In this document: piece by piece, positions 6,572-9,585 of the stretch | How positions within the stretch are numbered: position 1 is the first letter of the stretch | Layout: the number at the start of each line of letters is the position of its first letter | Assembly (NCBI GenBank): GCA_003524435.1 | Contig: DQHP01000094.1 | Span: forward strand, 1-9,585 | Length of the DNA stretch: 9,585 bases | Reading direction: 5' to 3' | From: Microbacterium sp. | Lineage (GTDB): Bacteria > Actinomycetota > Actinomycetes > Actinomycetales > Microbacteriaceae | Translations under genes and position numbers: made by a program | The notes under the pieces: model-generated | What the model was told of the DNA's origin: nothing | Databases searched by the model: none | What the model saw: only the letters and a program-made list of their open reading frames with translations

Positions 6572-7021
6572 TCACCCCTCGACGGAAACCGCGAGTACCT
6601 CATTGCGTTCGGAGATCAGCTGGCGCATGTACTCCCGCATGAAAAGCCGGTCAACGAGCGCGCCGATCGGGCCGAATGGTGAACGGAACGTGATGGTGTC
6701 GCGCATGAGTGTGCCCTCCGCGTGCTCCGCAAACACATGCTCGTGGTGAAAGTCCCGGAACGGTCCTTTGATCTGCCTGTCGCAGAATCGGTGGGGCTCG
6801 TCGATATCGAACACGACGGTACTGAGACGGAACGCGATGCCGAAGTGCTTCGCACGCCAGGTCACCGTTGACCCCTCGGTGAACGAGCCCCCCGCGGGGC
6901 CTTCGATCATCGTTTCGCCGTAGCCCGCCATGGAGGCGACGTGGAGTTCCGGATCAAGGGATGCTGCGAACACTGCAGCAGGCGCCGCTCGGATGATGCG
7001 CTCGAGCACGAATTCGGCCAT
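6572..7021 (-). CDS. SRPBCC (START-like) ligand-binding family protein
   Basis: This 149-residue soluble protein has the polyketide-cyclase/SRPBCC pattern. The first strand EFVLERIIRAAPAAVFAASLDPELH (3-27) shows the usual alternation leading into the first helices. The core GSTVTWRAKHFGIAFRLSTVV (50-70) is followed by EPHRFCDRQIKGPFRDFHHEHVF (75-97), whose GPF...H.H pattern is common in this subfamily. A long C-terminal helix closes the cavity (125-145). Such folds bind hydrophobic small molecules; the ligand and any enzymatic role are unknown. Its ATG shares one base with the stop of the MarR gene (TGATG), and no good ribosome binding site is visible, so translation is probably coupled to that gene. 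Confidence 0.85.
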   Translation of the reverse strand: MAEFVLERIIRAAPAAVFAASLDPELHVASMAGYGETMIEGPAGGSFTEGSTVTWRAKHFGIAFRLSTVVFDIDEPHRFCDRQIKGPFRDFHHEHVFAEHAEGTLMRDTITFRSPFGPIGALVDRLFMREYMRQLISERNEVLAVSVEG

Positions 7022-7557
7022 CAGAGCGGATCTGGCAGCGGCCGGGGGTCCGTGAAATCGCCGGCGTTCTTGCGCAGGCGGGCGACGATCGTCACGAGGT
7101 CGGCGGCGTCCTCAGACGGCACGCCGGGAGCAGCGAAAACCTCGGTGTTCAGAGCCGTGGTCGCACGATTGACGAGGTCACGTCCGGCGTCTGTGAGGGC
7201 TAGCATCGCCGCGCGCCCGTCATGCGGGTGCGGTTCGCGCACGATCAATCCGTCACGGACCAGTCGCTCTGCCGTGCTCGTGACTGTGGTCGGGTGCACC
7301 TGCAGGCGGGCGACCACGCTCGACAGCGGGAGGCTTCCGGAACGGCTGAAAGCGAGCAGGCGAAGAACCTCGAAGCGTGCGAACGAGAGAGCGAAAGGCT
7401 TGAGTGCGGCATCAACTCGCGCGAGCATCAGCTGCTGCGCGCGCATGACCGAGGTGACCATCGCCATGCCGTCCGCGGCATCCGCCCAGCCGTGAGCCAA
7501 CCACTGACGCTTCGCCTCGGCGAGGGGATCAATAGGGAGCGGACGGGAACGGGTCAC
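7021..7557 (-). CDS. MarR-family transcriptional regulator
   Basis: This 178-residue protein has a winged-helix MarR domain. Helices SVMRAQQLMLARVDAALKPF (36-55) and SFARFEVLRLLAF (58-70) lead into the helix-turn-helix LPLSSVVARLQVHPTTVTSTAERLVRDGLI (76-105). The wing is REPHPHDGRAAMLALTDAG (107-125), with the typical Asp-Gly-Arg turn, and a dimerisation helix follows. The start chosen is GTG at 7557 because the N-terminus (PLAEAKRQWLAHGW) looks like part of the family; no strong ribosome binding site is seen. It is divergent from etfB across a 154-bp gap and co-transcribed with the SRPBCC gene. MarR proteins usually bind their own promoter region and release it on binding a small aromatic or acyl ligand. 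Here the target could include etfBA, which is inference. Confidence 0.92.
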   Translation of the reverse strand: MTRSRPLPIDPLAEAKRQWLAHGWADAADGMAMVTSVMRAQQLMLARVDAALKPFALSFARFEVLRLLAFSRSGSLPLSSVVARLQVHPTTVTSTAERLVRDGLIVREPHPHDGRAAMLALTDAGRDLVNRATTALNTEVFAAPGVPSEDAADLVTIVARLRKNAGDFTDPRPLPDPL

Positions 7558-7711
7558 GGCTCTACGCTACTGGGTGGACGTGCATCATCCGGAATTGTGC
7601 GGTGTGTATACATTGAACGCGCTGCGGTGCGAGATTGGTGCGCGGATGCCGTTTGATTGGCTACATTCATTCCCGTGCAGATAGACTCAGCCCTGTCGTG
7701 AGGAGCATTCG
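7558..7711. promoter_or_regulatory. Divergent marR / etfBA control region
   Basis: This 154-bp region separates the GTG of the MarR gene from the ATG of etfB and must hold both promoters. An 8-bp palindrome TGTATACA lies at 7605-7612 and can be read as a -10 (TATACA) on the minus strand. On the plus strand, TAGACT (7682-7687) and TACATT (7662-7667) both fit the TA...T core of a -10, without good -35 partners. AGGAG at 7701-7705 is the etfB ribosome binding site. The palindrome is a candidate MarR operator only by position. Confidence 0.4.
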
Positions 7712-8488
7712 ATGAAGATTTTTGTCCTTGTCAAAGAGGTGCCGGACACCTATGGCGATCGGAAGCTGAACCTGGAGACAGGGCTGGCCGATCGCGGGGC
7801 CGGTGACGTCGTTTTGGACGAGATCACCGAGCGTGCGCTCGAGGTTGCTCTCGCCTATGCCGGCAAGGCAGATGACGTCGAGGTCGTCGCGCTTGCGATG
7901 GCGCCCGACTCATCTACGGCATCCATTCGCCGGGCGCTCGCTATCGGTGCAGCATCCGCTGTTCACATCGTCGATGAGCAACTCGCTGGTGCTGATCTGG
8001 GCCTGACCGCTGAAGTCTTGGCCGCCGCGATTCGCCGCGCCGAGCCTGACCTGGTCATCGCCGGAAACCTCTCCACCGATGGCTCCGGCGGCATGATTCC
8101 CGCGATGCTCGCTGAGCACCTCGGCTACGCGCAGGCCACAGCGCTCAACTCCGTCGAGATCACCGCAGACGGTGTTTCTGGCACGCGTGCGGCCGACGAT
8201 GGATCGCAGTCGGTTTCGGTGTCGTACCCCGCTGTTATCTCAATCACCGAGGCTCTTCCTGACGCCCGCTTTCCCAATTTCAAGGGCATTATGGCGGCCA
8301 AGAAGAAGCCGCTGGAGATCCTTTCACTTGACGACCTCGGTGTTTCCGCAGATCCTGCTGCGGCGCCTCGGACGATTATGACGACCGTCTCCGAGAAGCC
8401 TCCGCGCGCGGCAGGTGTAAAGATCACAGATGAGGGTGATGCTGGCGCGCAGCTGGTCGAATTCCTCGTGCAGAACAGGCTGGTGTGA
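7712..8488 (+). CDS. etfB: Electron transfer flavoprotein, beta subunit
   Basis: This 258-residue subunit is normal in size for the family. With EtfA it accepts electrons from acyl-CoA dehydrogenases and delivers them to the respiratory chain. The N-terminal strand MKIFVLVKEVPDT is typical. LDEITERALEVAL (35-47) matches the conserved DxxALExAL pattern. DLVIAGNLSTDGSGGMIPAMLAEHLG (113-138) is the nucleotide (AMP) binding region. ITEALPDARFPNFKGIMAAKKKPLE (178-202) corresponds to the recognition loop that docks acyl-CoA dehydrogenases; the commoner Glu-Pro-Arg-Tyr is replaced by Asp-Ala-Arg-Phe. The ATG follows AGGAG by six bases. Its TGA overlaps the start of etfA. Confidence 0.95.
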   Translation: MKIFVLVKEVPDTYGDRKLNLETGLADRGAGDVVLDEITERALEVALAYAGKADDVEVVALAMAPDSSTASIRRALAIGAASAVHIVDEQLAGADLGLTAEVLAAAIRRAEPDLVIAGNLSTDGSGGMIPAMLAEHLGYAQATALNSVEITADGVSGTRAADDGSQSVSVSYPAVISITEALPDARFPNFKGIMAAKKKPLEILSLDDLGVSADPAAAPRTIMTTVSEKPPRAAGVKITDEGDAGAQLVEFLVQNRLV

Positions 8489-9462
8489 TGATGAGCTATC
8501 CCGAAAAGTCGATTCTCGTCTTGGTAGACGTGACTCCTGCTGGCGACGCCGCCAAGTCGACCGCGGCCCTCATCGGTGCGGCGTCAACGATCGGCTCTCC
8601 GGTCGCGGTGGTTGCCGGTGGCTCCCAGGCTGCGGTGGATGCTGCAGCCGCTGCCGGTGCGTCAGTCGTACTGACTGCCGATGCTGATGCCGGTTCGCTT
8701 ACTGTTCCGCTTGTTGACGCGCTGCAGGCCGCGTATCAGCGTGTGCAGCCGGATGCGGTTTTGGTCTCGAATTCGATCACTGGCCGCGATGTCGCCGGCC
8801 GTTTCGCCGTGCGCGAGAAGCTCGCGCTGTCGGTTGACGCGATCGGCGTTTCGCGTGATGACGAAGGAATCGTTGCTCACCATTCGGTTTATGGTGGCGC
8901 GTACCTCGTGGATTCGGCGGCGACCTACGGTTCATCGGTCATCACCCTCCGTCAGGGCGCGGTGGATGCTCGCGCGGAAGCCGTGGCCTCGCCGACAGTC
9001 GAAGCGCTTGAGGTCTCTGCCTCGGGGGCGGCCTCGGCCAAGGCCGGTGCGATTGAAGTTGTTGAGGTTGAGTCGTCCCGCCCGGATCTGCGCGGAGCCG
9101 CGAAGGTGGTTTCTGGTGGTCGCGGCCTCGGTTCGAAAGAGAAGTTCGTACTCGTCGAGCAGCTCGCTGATGTGCTCGGCGCTGCGATTGGCGCGTCTCG
9201 TGCCGCGGTCGATGCCGGCTACATTCCTTATGCGCACCAGGTCGGACAGACCGGCGTCTCCGTATCGCCGCAGCTGTATATCGCTCTCGGAATTTCTGGC
9301 GCGATCCAGCACCGCGCGGGGATGCAGACCGCGAAGAACATCATCGCTATCAACAAGGATGGCGACGCCCCGATCTTCGACGTCGCAGACTTTGGCATCG
9401 TCGGTGACGTATTCACCGTCGTGCCACAGGTAATCGAGGCGCTCGAAGCGCGGAAGAAGTAG
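8488..9462 (+). CDS. etfA: Electron transfer flavoprotein, alpha subunit
   Basis: This 324-residue FAD-carrying subunit partners EtfB. The N-terminal domain is Ala/Val-rich and less conserved, as in the family. The C-terminal FAD domain is textbook: VVSGGRGLGSKEKF (207-220), LGAAIGASRAAVDAG (230-244, with Arg238), the QTGVSVSP flavin loop (254-261), and the signature LYIALGISGAIQHRAGMQTAKNIIAIN (263-289), ending in DAPIFDVADFGIVGD (293-307). Three starts are possible in frame: GTG 8485, ATG 8488 and ATG 8491. I chose 8488 because it forms TGATG with the etfB stop and lies 8 bases after an AGG. In this window its natural donor is the isobutyryl-CoA dehydrogenase, though one ETF normally serves many dehydrogenases. 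Confidence 0.95.
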   Translation: MMSYPEKSILVLVDVTPAGDAAKSTAALIGAASTIGSPVAVVAGGSQAAVDAAAAAGASVVLTADADAGSLTVPLVDALQAAYQRVQPDAVLVSNSITGRDVAGRFAVREKLALSVDAIGVSRDDEGIVAHHSVYGGAYLVDSAATYGSSVITLRQGAVDARAEAVASPTVEALEVSASGAASAKAGAIEVVEVESSRPDLRGAAKVVSGGRGLGSKEKFVLVEQLADVLGAAIGASRAAVDAGYIPYAHQVGQTGVSVSPQLYIALGISGAIQHRAGMQTAKNIIAINKDGDAPIFDVADFGIVGDVFTVVPQVIEALEARKK

Positions 9463-9464
9463 TC

Positions 9465-9585
9465 ATGGCAACGCGGATGCTGCGGCGAGGCTTGCCGCGT
9501 GTGGCCGGCGGCGATTCCTGGCCCCCGGCCGGTGACGTCGAGGTAGCGGATGCTGTGGCGTCGGACGCTGCGGCTCCGGACGCTG
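9465..9585 (+). CDS. Unrecognised protein, N-terminal fragment (3' partial)
   Basis: An ATG two bases after the etfA stop, preceded by GGAAGAAG at a five-base spacing, opens a frame that stays open to the right edge (40 full codons). The visible sequence begins MATRMLRRGLPRVAGGDSWPPAG, a basic segment with a Gly/Trp/Pro turn, and then becomes Ala/Asp/Val-rich low complexity. It could be the cytoplasmic N-terminus of a membrane protein, but no transmembrane segment is yet visible. An ATG at 9477 is an alternative start. The spacing suggests it is the third gene of the etf operon. I do not recognise it. Confidence 0.6.
   Translation, partial: MATRMLRRGLPRVAGGDSWPPAGDVEVADAVASDAAAPDA

Noticed and set aside
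6547..6573. GATCGG...CCGATC as a bidirectional terminator between the convergent genes
   Set aside because: The stem is only six base pairs with a 15-base loop, overlaps both stop codons and lacks a T-tract. It is too weak to call.
7594..7659. Four ATTG words at 18- and 22-base intervals in the divergent region
   Set aside because: Four-base words are expected by chance at this density, and the flanks do not match.
1..9585. CRISPR arrays, insertion sequences, tRNA or rRNA genes
   Set aside because: No regularly spaced repeats, transposase-like frames, terminal inverted repeats or RNA gene signatures were seen on either strand.

Overview
The window looks like a chromosomal segment of a high-GC Gram-positive actinobacterium, most likely a Microbacteriaceae member such as Microbacterium. 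This rests on the G/C-rich third codon positions, the FadE9/EchA8-like protein sequences, the proline-rich membrane protein and the frequent GGATGC/GCATCC hexamer. The family assignment is an inference from style and was not tested by a search.

Layout from left to right. (1) The 3' part of a membrane-anchored protein: a Pro/Ala/Tyr-rich cytoplasmic N-terminus, one transmembrane helix and an acidic exported domain. It is followed by a 13-bp hairpin terminator. (2) A 271-bp gap carrying a perfect DnaA-box-like 9-mer, then a small protein that resembles a RadC/JAB domain without its metal ligands and is probably translated from a leaderless mRNA. (3) A valine-catabolism operon, mmsA - isobutyryl-CoA dehydrogenase - mmsB - enoyl-CoA hydratase, preceded by a 22-bp inverted repeat, a second partial copy 20 bp downstream, and a five-codon upstream ORF. 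(4) On the minus strand, a MarR-family regulator and an SRPBCC ligand-binding protein that overlap by one base. (5) Divergent from these, etfB-etfA, the electron transfer flavoprotein, and the first 40 codons of an unrecognised gene that runs off the right edge.

The central genes fit together. Isobutyryl-CoA from valine is oxidised to methacrylyl-CoA by the acyl-CoA dehydrogenase, with electrons passing to EtfBA. The crotonase hydrates methacrylyl-CoA to 3-hydroxyisobutyryl-CoA. After CoA removal by a hydrolase not encoded here, MmsB makes methylmalonate semialdehyde and MmsA makes propionyl-CoA. The order mmsA-acad-mmsB matches mmsA-fadE9-mmsB in Mycobacterium tuberculosis, as I recall that locus.

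Nothing here is an obviously new defence or mobile system. The items most worth a second look are the mmsA operator with its mini-ORF, the metal-ligand-less JAB-like protein, and the hexamer over-representation.
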